Source of the DNA: Pholis gunnellus
Taxonomy: Eukaryota > Chordata > Actinopteri > Perciformes > Pholidae
Length of the DNA: 64,000 bases
Assembly: GCA_910591455.2 (NCBI GenBank)
Contig: OU342809.1
Location: 17,952,427 to 18,016,426, forward strand
Reading direction: 5' to 3'
Below, one piece after another: positions 11,017-25,955 of the stretch. The notes beneath the pieces were generated by a model that was not told the DNA's origin, did no database searches, and worked only from the letters and a program-made list of their open reading frames with translations. Both the position numbers and the translations under genes were made by a program. The first letter of the stretch is position 1, and each line of letters opens with the position of its first letter.

Positions 11017-13600
11017 CTCAAATAATACTACGTCCACCTCCATTTGCTTACAAGGGGGAGAAAATATTGCACCTCAAACATTGCCATACAGTTGGTTCAA
11101 CGGCAAAAATAGTGTTTGATATTTCTCTCCTCGTTGGTTTATGTGCCTTGGGCCCAGCCCCATGCTTCGGGCTGAATGACGAGAAGGCTAGTTGGCTTGT
11201 TTGCTCCCCAGAAAGGGCATCTTAGTCACTTTGAAGTCGTTCTTGTCGTTCACTCCCCGGCTCTGTTTGTTTCTCTCCCTCTCTCGTTTCTCTTTTTTTC
11301 TCTCGCGGGAGACGTTGATGTGCAGAGACGGTTGCGTGCTTGACTGCTGCCTGAGCTGGACTTGTTGAGCCGCAGAGAGCGAAGGCAGCGCTGAGCAGGC
11401 CCAAGGCAGCCTCAGCCCTCTCCGGGAAATGTTAAACAACAAAAGCTAGCAGGGGTGTGATGTGTATTCGGAGCTGAGCATGTAGGAGGAGGATAGTCTA
11501 TATGCAGAGTCATATCTTGTACAAGCTGTATTGTGCGGTTCTGGGAAGGAAGGCAAACGGTGGAAAGCAGAGCAGAGCTGGAGGGGGCAGAGTCTGAACA
11601 AACAAGTCCTCAGCTCCCATCTCTGACATCGGCCTCCTTTTCTTTAGACATTTGGAGGCGTTTGCTTCTCATGAAGTCTGTGTCGTTATTTTGGGGGCAA
11701 CGGTAGCAGATTCCTCCTCTTCCCCAGTAGCAAAAAAAAAGTGCTGCGGGGTCGTCGCCGCACCGTTAAAGCTCAGCTGTCGTGGTGCTGAGGTGTCGAT
11801 GACTTCGGGGTTTCACAGGAAGGTGACACCTAGAGCAAGTGGTTGATCTCGTGACGGCCACGGCTAGAGAGAGAGAAGGGCAGTCGGTACAGAAAGAACT
11901 ACTGCTTGCGTCCCTTAACTGACGTACAACTAATGTGAGTTGGTTATAACTTATCAAATATTGCACCGTCATGTTGCAGTGCGCTTTTCAACTAGCTGGT
12001 GTCTGGAGAACAGGTCTGAATACATTCTGAAGTGAGCCATCTCCAGGCCTGAAGACACAGTGCTGCATCACGGAGGGTTTTTAGGACATCGCCGTGCATC
12101 ACTGAGGGAGATATAAAGGCTCTATTTGAATGCTTTTTGAAGGCCTGGATACAAGAACGAACAACTTCGCTTTCCCCCGAGGCGAAGACACGGGAGAGGC
12201 CCAGAAATGAATGCGATACCCGAATGACTTGGCAGTTTTCCTTTCACTGAATATGCACAAGTGCATAATTGAAGAATCCTAATGCGAGCTCGGCTGCGTC
12301 GAGCACTTGAGGCGGAAACTCTGCGCTTGTTTTTGCCCCTTTTTTTTCTCGCCAGTGTGTTTGAGCGAAGATGAGGTTTCAAAAGCCGGTGAGGACGGTG
12401 CGCGCTGTGCGAGTATTGGTGCAAACTTCCTTACTGTGATGGATCCAGAAGCTGCGAATGCAACCCAACTCAATACCTGACTGCCGGCTGTGCTTGTGAA
12501 GCTTCGCCGCCCACTCCAATAAGTCCTGACCTGTTCACAAGCTTGAACAAAGATCTGCAGATTTTGTTCGTGATTTTCTTTCACTGTGAAGATTGTTGGG
12601 CTCATTTAGGTCACACTGTTGTGTTGCTCTTTGCATGACCTGGGTCAGGAGAGTGACACCATGCTGCGACTGTGTTTACTCTGTCATAACGCTCTGGGCA
12701 GCCCTGCCCAGCGCAAACAACTGGCACCGCCATCAACTGGACAGACAGACGGGGGGGGGGGGGAGAAAAGACAGAGGGCAGGACCAGTCGTGACTAATCG
12801 GCTTCTCTGTCCCGCTCTCACTCCACATCCAGCTCTTATTGGTGAGAACTGGACTTCACTGTTTCCTCCAGCAGCAGGACTGCCTGCCACAGGCCTGGGA
12901 GCAGCTACTGTTCTGTCAGAGAGGATCTTAGTCATGGAGCGCTGCCAGCTAGAGCTGTCTTAAGATCAGCTATAATAAGTTGAACCCCCTGCAGCAGGAG
13001 GGTTGCTGTTGTTGCCATCCACCCACAAGGGACACACTGCAGTACAGTTGGTTGCATTTATTTCAGGACTGGTTAAAAATCTTTCAGATTCAGTTCCGGC
13101 TATAAATTACAGTTAACGCTACTTTTCTTCTTTGGGTGGTTAATTAACACTCACTTTTCCCAAGCAATCAGAAGAGTGTGAGATCTCTGTGTCATTATAT
13201 GTCATAAACGCTTAATTATTTCTCCTGAGAGTCTTCAGGAACCAACGACATAACCTCCCTGACTGCGTCGCGATGTGATATGTAGAGGGAGAAAAAGGGG
13301 AGATGGGGTAACGGAGGAGTGCAAATTCAAAACACCAGAGAGAAAGAACAGGAGGGAGGGGGGGGGGTCAGCTGATAAGGAGGAGAGCAGCAGCAGCAGC
13401 AGGAGGATATAGAAAGTGTGGGTAGAAGAGCGATGGAAGGAGGGAAACGATGGTGGCACGAGGCGATAGGTGAGATATGGAGATAAATGCGAAGAGGCGA
13501 CGTGGGTCAGAGAGCCAGATTAGAAACAGCAGAGGTCTGCAGTGCAGGACATAGAGGGAGATTTAACAGCAGAGAGAGGAATGGAGTTTGGAGCCGTGTG

Positions 13601-13782
<182 letters not shown>

Positions 13783-16270
13783 GTAAAACCAACAGAAGGA
13801 GAGACGTATTAAAATGCATTGGAATCCTTCTATTCATTGGTTTGATTCCTGAAACTTTAAAACCAAGATTTTGAGCGGTCGCCCCGTAGACCAGTATTTC
13901 CCCGTTCAACCAGTGAGATAAGACACCTAATCAGTTGAGATTAAGAGACCTCATTTGTCTTGGAGGAGGAAGCATTTCATTCTGGTTTTATTTATTCTTC
14001 ACTAGGATGTGGTCGGCACCCTTGGGCGAGGCTTCGGCTGAGCAGTGAGCTGCTAAATCTGTGCAGAGCCGGTGGGCCGCCAGCGTCGGTGTAAGCTAGC
14101 TCGGTTTGTCCTTGGTGGGCTGAGGCTAGGCCGCTAGGGCTGGTCTGAACTGGTAATTGGATTAGAGATCTCTGCGGTTGCATCAGGCAAGGCGAGCCGA
14201 GTACACACACGCATACTTTAAGAGCACACACGCCTCGGGGAGCCAAGTTCATCTCGGTACTCGAGGCTCTGCTCCTCCTCAACTTCCTTCTTTCCCCGCT
14301 ATTTTCTTTATCCCCTTTTAATCAACAACCCCCCCTTCCCCCCCTGGCTGTCACGTGCATGTACGTGTGTGCAATCTTGCATTTTTGTTGTGTATAAGCA
14401 CGTTAGTGTTGGTGTGCATGTGTATGGATCAGCCCTGTGCCGTGGATACCCTCTCTAAAGGGGGATTACAGTAGTTGCAACGGAGCCCCCGCTGAGAGCA
14501 CCCGGGGGGAAAAAAGGACGGGGAGAAGAGAGGAGAAGATAGTCAAGTGTGGAGAATGACGTGAAGCCTCATACTGAACACCATAGATGTGAATATGAAG
14601 ACATCCTACTGTACTCAAAGTGAGGGCGCTGCTCTTGACCTTTTTTTTCAATTGTGAACTTCCTGTGTAGCAGCTTTGGACAGGAAGTAGAAATGATGTC
14701 ATGGATGGTTTCGACCTCATTCAAAGAGTTGTCTTTGCTTCACTAACTGGGAGGAACTGGAATGGAGCTCATGATAGTTTGTACTAATATCTTTTAAACT
14801 CTGTTAGACCTTAACTGGGCCCAGTGTGTCTCCTATTCCAGCCATTTATTTCTGTCCCACTTTGAGGAGGGGAAAGGTAAATTCCCAGGTCATCAACATT
14901 GCAAATAAACATTGCAGTAAACACGCTCTTCGCTGTCACTGAAGGAGGGGGGAGAGCAGCAGTTCCAATGAATAATCTCGTGCCAGGAAACAAACTTTAC
15001 CTGCCAAGGACGAAACGGAGAACTAAAAGGTACCAGCTGTTACTCATCGCTGTACCACATGAGCAGGGCGGGGTGAGGTGTGTAGGGCAGGTTTAAACAA
15101 GAGATTGCTGAAGAGAAGGCATGAAAGTAAGAGACCGAAGTGTAGCAACCCATACAACACAAAAATGTATGTGTGTGTTTGTGTGTGTGTGTATATCTGT
15201 ACATGCATATGTTTGTTAACGCTCACGTAGCACATGTAGATGCAGGTGAGGTGAAGGAAATTAAACCGCGGCAATGCAGCCTGTAAGATTAGAGAGGGAC
15301 GGCGATGGAGGAGGCTTAATGGCCGACAGGCCGCGACCAGCAGCCATATGTTTCATATGTGTCGGCCGTATGGCTCTGATCTGCCCATATGGCCGGCACG
15401 TCTCCTCAACTTCCTGCCACCATGACGGACAGCATGTCAACAGAGATACAGGGCGGGGGAGCAGGGTGTAGCTCTGATGTGGGAGGATCGTAAAAGGAAG
15501 GACACACACACACACACACACACACTGCGATTGAGGCAAGTCACCCACATCCACACCCAGCTGATGTCACTCGGTACCGAGGTTTCAAACCTGCGCCACC
15601 TACCGGCGGGGAAGATACCAACAGCAGCAGTTTAGACGGACAGATTTAGTAGACGGGATGAATTTGTTTGCACAATTTTCCCTTAAGTGTTTTAATGCTG
15701 CAAATAGTTGTACCATCTATTACCTATTATGTTTTTCTAGAGCACACGGAGACGGCTGAAAATGTCTCATTTGTCCGCTCAACAGTCCAAATGTTAAAAC
15801 CGCAGCAGTTGTTACTTTCTCTGCTTTTAAGATGCAACATCAGCAGATCTAACACGGGCTACCTTGCTGACAGCGCGCTGAAGCCTGCTAAAGATGAACG
15901 TGCGAGTTTGTGAGCGCGTCACACGCACTGCTGCTGCTGCATGAGGTGCTTCACATCTAAAAAACAAAAAAGAAAAGTATGTGGAGGAGGAGCGAGATGT
16001 TTTTGAGGGAAGAGCTTGCGTTGGAATGAAGGCAAAGAGGGAGCTGGTGTTCGGGGTCGTCTGATATCCGCTGCTGGGTTCGGGTCATTGTAGGGGAGCT
16101 GCTGACTGCGCCTCCCACAAGTGAGGCAGAGAGCAGCTCAGTGCTGAACACAAGACGCACAACAGAGGAGTTGACCCCTATAAGGCTGCTGATACTCCCT
16201 TAAGGAAGTGTGTGTAAACACGGATACGTGTGATTGACTGGGGAACATGCTCTGCCCGTGTACCGCCATC

Positions 16271-16272
<2 letters not shown>

Positions 16273-16353
<81 letters not shown>
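16273..16353. repeat. (CA)n microsatellite, about 40 units
   Basis: Perfect CA array in mob2 intron 1. Confidence 0.98.
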
Positions 16354-16354
<1 letters not shown>

Positions 16355-18429
16355 GTACTTCATTAAAACACAGTGAAGGCCTTGCATACACAGCTGTGTG
16401 GTCTGGTGTCACAACATTGGCTTTTTCTTCTCTGGTGTGAGCTTCCAGCCATAGAAACCTGCTAAACGTGACCTTTTCTAAAAAGGCCTTTTTTAATCAC
16501 CGGTGGCCTCTGGACTGGGTGGCTTGTGACAAACGCTACCACTGAGCCAACAGCCTGGTAGCATTAGGAGCTGCGTTAAAAGCTAGCTGTAACCGCGGGG
16601 TGTTTATGAGGAGCGAAGGCGTGGGAGCAAAGCCAGCAGTTTAATCCAGGAAGCCAGGGGAAGGGAGGAAGGACTTCTTCTCACCATCAGGTCCAACTCA
16701 GTCTGTCAACACTAGAGCTTCACTGAAACATATTGTCGTGAGAGGCAGACTGTATCTGTTTAGTATCGTCAGAGCACTGTTTGACCATAACAAGTAACGT
16801 GGTAGACGGACTAAACAAGCTTAGTAAGCTACCTAACAATCTGGGCACAGTACGATTCTGTGAGATTGGACTTTATTGAGGTATTTATATTTTTTAATGC
16901 TGAAGTCAACATGTTGGTGGAAGGGTTGGGTACTAAACCGCGTTAGTTTTGAATACAGCCTGTTGTATCAGTAGCATTAAGTATATAAAGCTGTCAAATT
17001 GTGAAACACTGAATGTTTTCTCAGACTCATAGGCTTGTATACTTTTTATTTAGATCTAAATGGGAAACTTTAACTTTTTTAACATTGGTATTAAAACTCT
17101 TCAAATGATACTCGTCCCCTAGTTTTTGGTTTTATGTTGTCAAAGATAAAAATTCATCTAAACTCCAAGAAAATGGTGAGTCAAAGTCTGCTCTGCCTTC
17201 CCTTCCTTTCCAGTTTCATCGTTATATCCAACATTTAATATTCCCCTTCCTGTCTTCTGCCTGCTGTCTGACCCGTACTCCCTACTGAGGTGTTCTACCT
17301 ACAGTAGCTGCCTCGCACTGGAAGCTCGAGTGGACTGAATCATATATCAGGGGGGGGGGGAGTGTGCTGCTGATTTATTACCAGCCGTTAGCTGGTTAAA
17401 TGAGGCTAAGTGAGCGGTGCAGCTCGGGGAGGTGAGATGGAAGAGATTAGCCCACACGAAGAGCGATGGAGGGAGAAGATCTGTGAAGCGAACGGTGACT
17501 CCTGACCTCCTGTCTGTCGCGTACCGTTTCTCTTCATCTTCTCCCTGGCCCCTCCTCTGCTCTGCTACTCTGCCCTTCTCTACATCCTGGGGTCCGTCTC
17601 ATGTTGCCGCTGCAGAGCTGTGCTGCTTATGTCCGGCTTTTTTGAGAAGCGGCCAGCTATGTTGCAGGGCACTAAATGCTGGGAGGGAATTATTGGTTCA
17701 GATGCATATTTGAGCCTCGACGAGGAATCGCAAGAGACCTGCAACAATTAGTTTATTCATCAGCAAATGTTGAGTGATCCTGATGTCATTCCCCAGTAAG
17801 CATCAAGGTAAAAAAATTGCTGGATCCTACTTTTCCTGTAATGCAATTCATTTGCATCTTTCATTGGACTTCCCCTGCTCGTCTTTCAAAAGCCACACCC
17901 CAGGTAGGAAGGCAGGCCGTCAGTATCTGTAGTCTCAAAGCCCCTTTAATCACCACGTTTCTTCTAACACACTCGACACACAGTCGTTATGACCTTCGTG
18001 ACTCCACTTCAAAAGCCAGGATTTGTCAAGTGTGTGGGGGGGTGGGGACACAGATAGAAATAGTAAAGGTCTATGTATGGCTCTGGATGAGGCTATATGT
18101 GCACAAACTGGTGTGCTGGACATCCGCTCTGTTAGCTATTCTGTCCTCAACCTTTTGGATGACGCGTCGGTTTTGCGCGTTTTGTTTCGTGCGCGAGCGA
18201 GAGACAATGAGAACAACCGAGACACATTCCCCACATCCGTTTCCTCTCACACAGGAACAGTAGGTCAGGGGTTTTTCTTTTTTTTTTTGGTCCGCTCTGT
18301 TGACTTCGTGTTTCTCTCAGGGCCGGAGGGGAGGGGGGCAGAAATACAGTGCACAGCACACAGATGGTACATTTTCTCATAATCCCCGGGGATTGCGTTG
18401 TAGTAGTGGTTGAGGTAGTGGGGACTCTT

Positions 18430-18532
<103 letters not shown>

Positions 18533-19433
18533 GGGGTTTGGTACAAGGAAGCTGACACTGGAGGTCACAAGGACTCTTCATTTGGTTTCTGTGCTTCCCC
18601 CTTTCTCATGTTGTACTTGCTGTTATTGCAGTTTTCTGTGCTCGACTCGCTGCATGTTTGCTTGTTTGGCCCGGGTGTGTGTGTCTCCACCTGTATCCGT
18701 GCCTCTGTTTGCATTTGGCCTCATGTTTGGCTTGTGTGTGTGTTGTCCCTTTGTCTCCCTCTCGGCCCTCACCCCTGTGCTGTAACGCGCTCTCCTTTCC
18801 TCCTCATTGTTCTGCCTCTCCGACAGGCCAGGGGAGTCGTAGGAAGTCTTCGTCACTCGTTGTGCTGAAAAGCAAACGGTGAGATGCACAAACACAGGAA
18901 GCGCTGGCTTCCTCATGCGGGCTCCAGCTGGGCGTCTGTCACTCTGCTCGGCGTTTCAGAAAGAGGCAACGTGAGCTCCGTCTCTCTAACCGCACGTGTC
19001 TTTACTCACACTTTCGGTCTCCTCTGTCTCGCTATTGACGTGTCCCGCCTGCCTGAATTCTGTTAATTAGCCTTTGTGCCGTGTTTTATATTCGTTAATT
19101 CGACAGTTTTAGTGAAGAGGCCTCTGGGAAATTGATGTGATGTCATGCCATGTGCTGCTGTGGTTTGCAGTTATCAACAAGAATGATACAAAAATAGGGA
19201 ATGCACAAAACATATACATTTCCAGTTTCCTTTCCAGAAACCACAAAAAACACACAAATTCTTGATTCTTCTTCTTCTCTGTTTTGCTCCGAGCAGCTGT
19301 ATTACTTCCTGTTGCCCAGTTAGACCTTAAGTGAAGCTGGTTATGTGTCTGAAGTGCATTAACAGCTGAAAGGTGAGCAGCTGTGGTCAAAGGGGATTAG
19401 AGGTCACCGGTCTCTGCAGAGGGTGAATAACTT

Positions 19434-19435
<2 letters not shown>

Positions 19436-19471
<36 letters not shown>
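19436..19471. repeat. (CA)n microsatellite
   Basis: Perfect AC/CA array of about 18 units. Confidence 0.97.
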
Positions 19472-19472
<1 letters not shown>

Positions 19473-20730
19473 ACTGCACATACCAGCTGCAGTAACCGCT
19501 GGTGGCTGTGGGGTGCACACTCATGTGTGTATGCATGGAATGAAGGAACCTTTTCCAGTGTGGGCATACGCTACCTGGCTCGACCTTCTCTAGCGTCAGA
19601 GCTGTTGGGAGATGCTCCACGTACTCAAAGCACGCTTTCTGTCTGGAGATTTGAATCCATTTGAAGGAATGTCGGTTCACATTATATAAGTGATTCACAC
19701 AGATTCTCCTGCTGATGCGGATCAGGATGGTTCACTTTATTGTCACTGCTTAACAAGTAGTTTAGAAAATGATCTTAAAGGTGTGTGTTTTACCTGCATC
19801 ATTCATTTGGGGAAAAGACTGCCGAGTGCAGAACCCACTTTTTTAGGATGTTGTAGTCACAGTAAAGCTTTTTTGAAATTATAAATCGGCACATTGTTGT
19901 AGTTTTGAGATTCCATTTTTCTTTAGCTTAGCTGCTTTAAAGGGGTTAAATGATACCACCTGGGGAAATGATGTTGAGTTTTGTTAAGATAAGTAATACA
20001 AAAATCTCTACTAAATCGATGACTGACTCATGCAATCTGTCTGCGTACATTCCAGCGTGATTCGCTGGTTGTCACGATTCTGATATCGCTGTTCCCACAG
20101 GCCTCAAAAATCCATGAAAGAAAATAAAAGATTTCTGAAAACTACTTCAGGAAAATGATAAAAACTTCTTTAATGTCATCAAATCTATTAATACTCCTCA
20201 ACCCATGAACCTCTGACGGAGATCTGCATTGATTCAGCCACAATAGTAACGATGAGGAAAACAATCAGGCCTCTGTGATGTCAGTAAAGATGGCCTCCGT
20301 TTAGAGGAAGCTAATGGAGACTAATAAACAGAATGACCTTGAAAGTCATTGAAATGTCCTGATGTGCTTTTGAACCTTGTGATAGACTGTAAAGCATCAC
20401 AACAAGGACCTGTGTTTTATTTCTCTAAATGTTCCCTCCTGTGGTGGTTAACACTGGCTGCCCTGATATCACGCAGGCTCTCCTCATCTGATCTGGTTTG
20501 ACCGGCTTTCCAGACTCTGTTGTTCACTCTTTTAAATCTATTTTGTCATTATTACTACCATTATAGTAAGTGAGCCACAGCTCAGGACGTCGGACTAATT
20601 TGTCACAAAAAAAATGCTTGCAGTTATCTGAGGGTTGCAATTCTAGCTGGACTTCAGAGAGAACTGATCATTTGCTTTAAACAGGATTTGGATGTAGTGT
20701 CGTCTTTTACCACAAGAGGGCAGCACATGT

Positions 20731-20732
<2 letters not shown>

Positions 20733-20784
<52 letters not shown>
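20733..20784. repeat. (TG)n microsatellite
   Basis: Twenty-six TG units, then a GC-interrupted tail. Confidence 0.97.
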
Positions 20785-20789
<5 letters not shown>

Positions 20790-23160
20790 GCGTGCGATAA
20801 TCAAAAAGGACAACATGTAGCAGACAGTTGGTGGTGGCATGAAGAGAAATGGAGAGAGTATGGGAGAAGAGAGAATGAGAGAGAGATCCAATGAGCATGA
20901 AATCAGATCTGGCTGTTGCATAATCATGGCTTACAGGCCTTCTCTGTGTGCACCGGGCTCTGTCAGCTCTTTCCAGTCCACTATCACATGACTGTATCAA
21001 GCGGCTGCAGTATGAAACCAGCACTACCAGTCCAGCACCAGCCAGAGGCCGACACAGAGATCAATAGTTCCGTTCTTCTCTGTGCTGAGGCACACTCCAT
21101 TTATTCATTTTTTATTTTAATACCTTTTTCTTTATATTTTCATGTGAAGTTGCTAGTGTAGATATTCAAATCATGATTTATCAGCGGTTGCACACAGCGG
21201 TCATTCAATGCGAAAGAAGATCCGAGATTTGTTTTTCTTCACGGACGGTAAAAAAGCCCAGAAGCTTTTAAATGCGTTTCTCCACAAAGGATCCAACACG
21301 GCTGCTCAACAACTCGCCCCCAATAGCTTCCTTACAGGCCTTCTTCCTCCTCGTCTCCCTCCATTCATTAAATGCCCTAAAACGTCTTTCACATACCAGC
21401 AATACCAGACATCCCTGAGGCATCAGCGTTGCCTCCTTCCTTCCTTCCTTCCCTTGTCTTTTTAGATTTTTTTTTTTTAATCTTCTATCCTCACCTGCTC
21501 CCTCCCATCTCAGGTGCAAAGCCTTTATTCACATGCCAGCAATACCAGCCTGCATACCAGTCAACAGGACATCAGTGAACGGCTGCACCTCTGCCTGCTG
21601 CCTGAACCACAAAGTGGAGATGCTTATTTCTGGTAGACAGTAGGTGGCGTCATTGTCCCACCGTCCTCAGCAGTTCTCCATATCCGTGCTTCACTGAGCA
21701 GTGTCCACATCGCTCCCCGGTCACAGGATGGATGTGTGACTGGTGAGCACACAACAAATGATTTTCCATTTGTAGGTGATTCATATTTGATTCAGTATGC
21801 AAATTACTCAAGAAAAAAAAGACATATTTTTAGTATTTTTAAAGTGTTTTCTCCACACGGTCAGGAATAACATTATAGTTTAATTAATAGTTTATAGTTT
21901 AACCATTTAATTTATTCAATTATTTTGCTGAACTGAAAGTCGTCAAACATAGTTACATTGAGGTTCAATCAGTGAAGAAAATAGACACTTTCTTATAGTT
22001 TTTCCCTTCAGACTCCTTAAACGCATATTCTGCTCAACAATATGAGGATTATTGTCAATTAATTGTTTGCTTTGACAGACAATGGTGAGAAATATCACTG
22101 GCTGTCTGACCAACAGCCCCGAACCTGCAGACTGACATCGACTAATGGTTTCAGCATGACCACTTCATCATTTTTTCAGTTTTACTTAAATTAGATTGTT
22201 TTTTTTCCAGCACTATTGCTGAGCTTTACATTCTCAAAACACTAAAGCAATGATCAGTGCGTGGATACGGTTGCATTTAATTTCCCTGAATTTGAACGGC
22301 AAACAAAGCTGTCCAGATATGGAAAGATAATACTGATTCAGTGCAGAGCCCGGAAACACCCAAACATAACATCCAGGAGACACTTGAGACAACATCAACA
22401 TCACTGTCAGTTTGATGGTCAGACAGAGACCAGTGGACTAATGGACGGACAGACAGACGGGCCTGCTGAGGTAAAGGTGAGTTATAGTAGTGTCCCCTCA
22501 TTGTGGGCCCGGTTGTGTGTGACAGACAGACTCCTGGCGTCGCCCAGCCTGCTGTACACATAGGCCCTTTCATACTGCAGCCCTTGGCGTGGCCCCAGCC
22601 CACATATACCCCGAACTGTGCTCAGTGTGTGTGTGTTTATTTGTGTGGGCTGAAACATATTTAGGGTGTGTTGGTGACAGAAACAGTATGTTCTTGGTGC
22701 TTGGCAGCAAGACCCTATGTGCATTAAATTGCGTAATACACACGTTTGCTGTTTCGTAAGATTCATCTTTTTTGGGCATTACAGCAGGGAGTGGTGTGTG
22801 TGTGTGTGTGTGTTTGTGCACTGCGGTCCGGCGTTTAATTGTGCAATGTATTCCTGGAAAGCCTGTGGAGGGGCCAGGGCTATTCCACAGCAGCCAGCGA
22901 CGACTGTTCTCTGGAAGCTTCTCTGTCACTTGGAACGTGGCAAAGAGAGACGAGTTTATGAGCATTTTAGTTCAAATCTGCAGCTTCCTCCTTTTGACAA
23001 AATAGAAAAAGAGAGAAGGCGTTGTGCAGTTGACTGGCATCTTGAACACTATCTGTATGCACGGACACAAACTTAAAGTTCACATCATTCTTGCACAACA
23101 TGCAGCAGGAAGATGTGGGGAGGGATCTGAGCTCTATGGACCGAAGGGGGGAAAAGATGA

Positions 23161-23183
23161 GGGGGGGGGGGGGGGGGGGGGGG
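23161..23183. repeat. Poly-G run of 23
   Basis: Uninterrupted G homopolymer. A second G run lies at 23345-23358. Confidence 0.95.
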
Positions 23184-23695
23184 TACATGGAAGAGAGGCT
23201 AGAATGGGGGATTGCGAAAGAATCAAGAAAGCTCAAATTAGCTTAATGGAGGTGCTGCAAGAGGAGCAGTGAAACCAAGGGAAGTTAAGGTGCAAGCGAT
23301 GAATAAGTGCAGGAAGGAGGAATGGATTGTGACTGAGTAGAGGTGGGGGGGGGGGGGGCATCAATAAAGCTCCGGCTAATTGTGCCTCTGCATTCAGTGT
23401 TCTCCCGCTTTTCCTTCCACCGTCCTCCTTTTTCATTTTGGACTCAAACCTCTGTCCTCCACATTCTTCTCATCCTCTGTTTATCATCTTCCTCCCATAG
23501 TCCTCTTCCTCCTCCATCCTCCTCCTCCTCCCTCTCTCTCCCCCCCTCCAGTGGCTGTTGTGTAACTCTGCAGTGACTGACTGAGCAGCAGTGATGCGAT
23601 TGATCAGCAGTTCTGGTGCCAGGCTGCTCTTATTGTAATAGACGAGCTCGGAGCCGTTGAAACCGACCCTGAGTGCTTTTGCGGGAGTGGAGGAG

Positions 23696-23833
<138 letters not shown>

Positions 23834-24230
23834 CTATGACGCAATGCTGAATAACCCTGAATGCTCTTAAACTTACCGCTTGCCTGGATTCATCAATCTG
23901 TACTGTAATCCTCCAGACCTGTACACACAAAGGTTAATAAGACATTTCATATTTCTTTTAGCGGACGCAGTGTTCAGGATCCTTTGAACTGAATGTTTTG
24001 CTCTTAGATAACTTGTCCTGTAGTTAATCTCTGTCGTTATTATCATGGCGATTATTTGAAGTTTAGAAGTGTTCAGCTGAAAATAGCTCCTTCTTTTTTT
24101 TTGTCTTCTTGTCACTTCCAGAAATCTTCATAGAAGTTATAAAACACAATTTGTGGGGCTTCTTGCAAGTACTTAAGCACATTACATAAACATCGTGGAT
24201 TTGAATCCAGTTTGGGACCCTTGTTGCATG

Positions 24231-24256
24231 CCCCCCCCCCCCCCCCCCCCCCCCCC
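24231..24256. repeat. Poly-C run of 26
   Basis: Uninterrupted C homopolymer on the plus strand. Confidence 0.95.
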
Positions 24257-25240
24257 ACAATGCTTTCTCAATTGGCTGTAAGTAAAACACATCTGGTCTT
24301 TCCATTTGTCAGTCTTTGTGGTCTGGCCCTCTGCTCAACATATTCCCTCTCTCCCCATCCATCTATATTTTCTATTTTCCAACTTCTCTGTACCAACTCT
24401 TTTTTTTTTTCTTCTTGTTACCCATCACCATATAATCCAAACTTGACAAAACAAGAGCTTTGACTCGCCCGCGCTGTATCCAGTGTACACACAGTCCCAG
24501 GGGCGTACAGATCAGGCAGCCAGCGATCTTCCCTGAGGGCACACATACACACCTGAGGCTGCAGCACTAAACATCACACTCGTATCATTGTAAAGTCATT
24601 CCAGTGTCACCTCTCTGTCTCATCAAAGACAGTTTGAGCATTTTGTAAAATTCCTGCAGCTCATTTGTATTGTCATTTCTCGCCGTGTTTGTCACATAGG
24701 ATGCTGAAAATGCTGCAAAGCATGCAGGGACATTACGCACTAGCCAGCCAGTCATTGTGGTCCATTGTTATTGGTCATTGTCCCTCACTGCAGCACCTGG
24801 TGTGAGGTCAAGAGTTCGTAGTGGCAGATTTAGTATGTGGACCTCCAGTTGTATCATCGTTAAAGGCAAATTACCACCTGTACAATCATTTGTAATAATC
24901 CAAAGTATAATTTCCTGAAATCCACTGTTTCGTTCTTTATTATACCACATCCCCCTATTATGTACTCTATTCTTAACCAGTTGTATGTGTCATTTATCAA
25001 TTTAAATCCCTAGTTCTGGCCCTGGAGGTCCTGCACGTTTACCAGCATCCTGCATCGCGACTTGTCCATTACAAAGAGACACACGCCTGCTCTTGGAAGG
25101 GCTACTTTGGATTTAAATGGCATTAATGGATCCTCGGTCCTATTCTTAGCCTTAAATCTGTCTCACTCTTCAGGCGTTGACGGGAGCTGTGTTGGGCTGG
25201 TGGAGTCTGGTTTGTGTTCAGCATATGGAGGAATATACAC

Positions 25241-25273
<33 letters not shown>

Positions 25274-25679
25274 ATAGGAAACGCTGTTGAAACGCTGTTG
25301 AAACATGAGAGCTTCCCCATTATCGTGAATGGGGAGAAGAATGAAGCTGGCTCGCATCGGTGACCATTTTCCATAAAGATCTCGCGTTCTCTGTATTTAG
25401 ACGTAGCTTTAGTTCGGTGTTATGTGGCCGAATGAATAGATATATAGATGGAAGAAATAGTCCCAAGTTTCTTCTGGTGTTTTTCGGGAGTAAACGCGCG
25501 GTGGTTTGCGTCAGCGAGGCAGTGCACACAAAGCCGACCCAGCCTCGACCAGACTCCGTGGTCAAATCACGGGATTTGATTTGTTCCCAACTTGCGTCGC
25601 CCTCCACCGATACGAGCTCCTTTTGTTTGAATCGAAACGCCTGCAGTCTGAGGAGTCGTTAACCCTGCCCCACGGAAAC

Positions 25680-25742
25680 TAGGGGGAGGAGGAGGAGGAG
25701 GTCTGGGAAGGAACGATAGAGAGAGAGAAAGGTGCTGGAGGA

Positions 25743-25791
<49 letters not shown>

Positions 25792-25955
25792 GGGACTGCA
25801 AAGAGCAACTCCGTATTGTTTCCGCGTTTTGTTTGTTCTGCCGCCGTCCGGAGGAGAGAGAGAGACACGGTGGGGTCTCTTTCTTACGTGGCTGCGACAA
25901 AAAGCTTGAAACGCCGTCAATTCTGGATTTCTTCATCCGCTTCCTGTCGTCCAGG
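25680..25955 (+). promoter_or_regulatory. mob2: Putative mob2 promoter 1b and 5' UTR with GA tract
   Basis: This stretch lies directly upstream of alternative first exon 1b. It is purine-rich with a perfect (GA)19 tract at 25753-25790, followed by a CpG-containing segment (for example CCGCCGTCCGG near 25840). It carries no ATG in the exon 1b frame in the last 100 bases before the start. Whether the GA tract is promoter or 5' UTR depends on the true start site. The call rests on its position next to a phase-matched first exon. Confidence 0.35.

Noticed and set aside
18408..18426. TGAGGTAGTGGGGACT, reminiscent of the let-7 miRNA start
   Set aside because: It matches only the first nine bases and no complementary arm is present nearby; a GT microsatellite follows at once.
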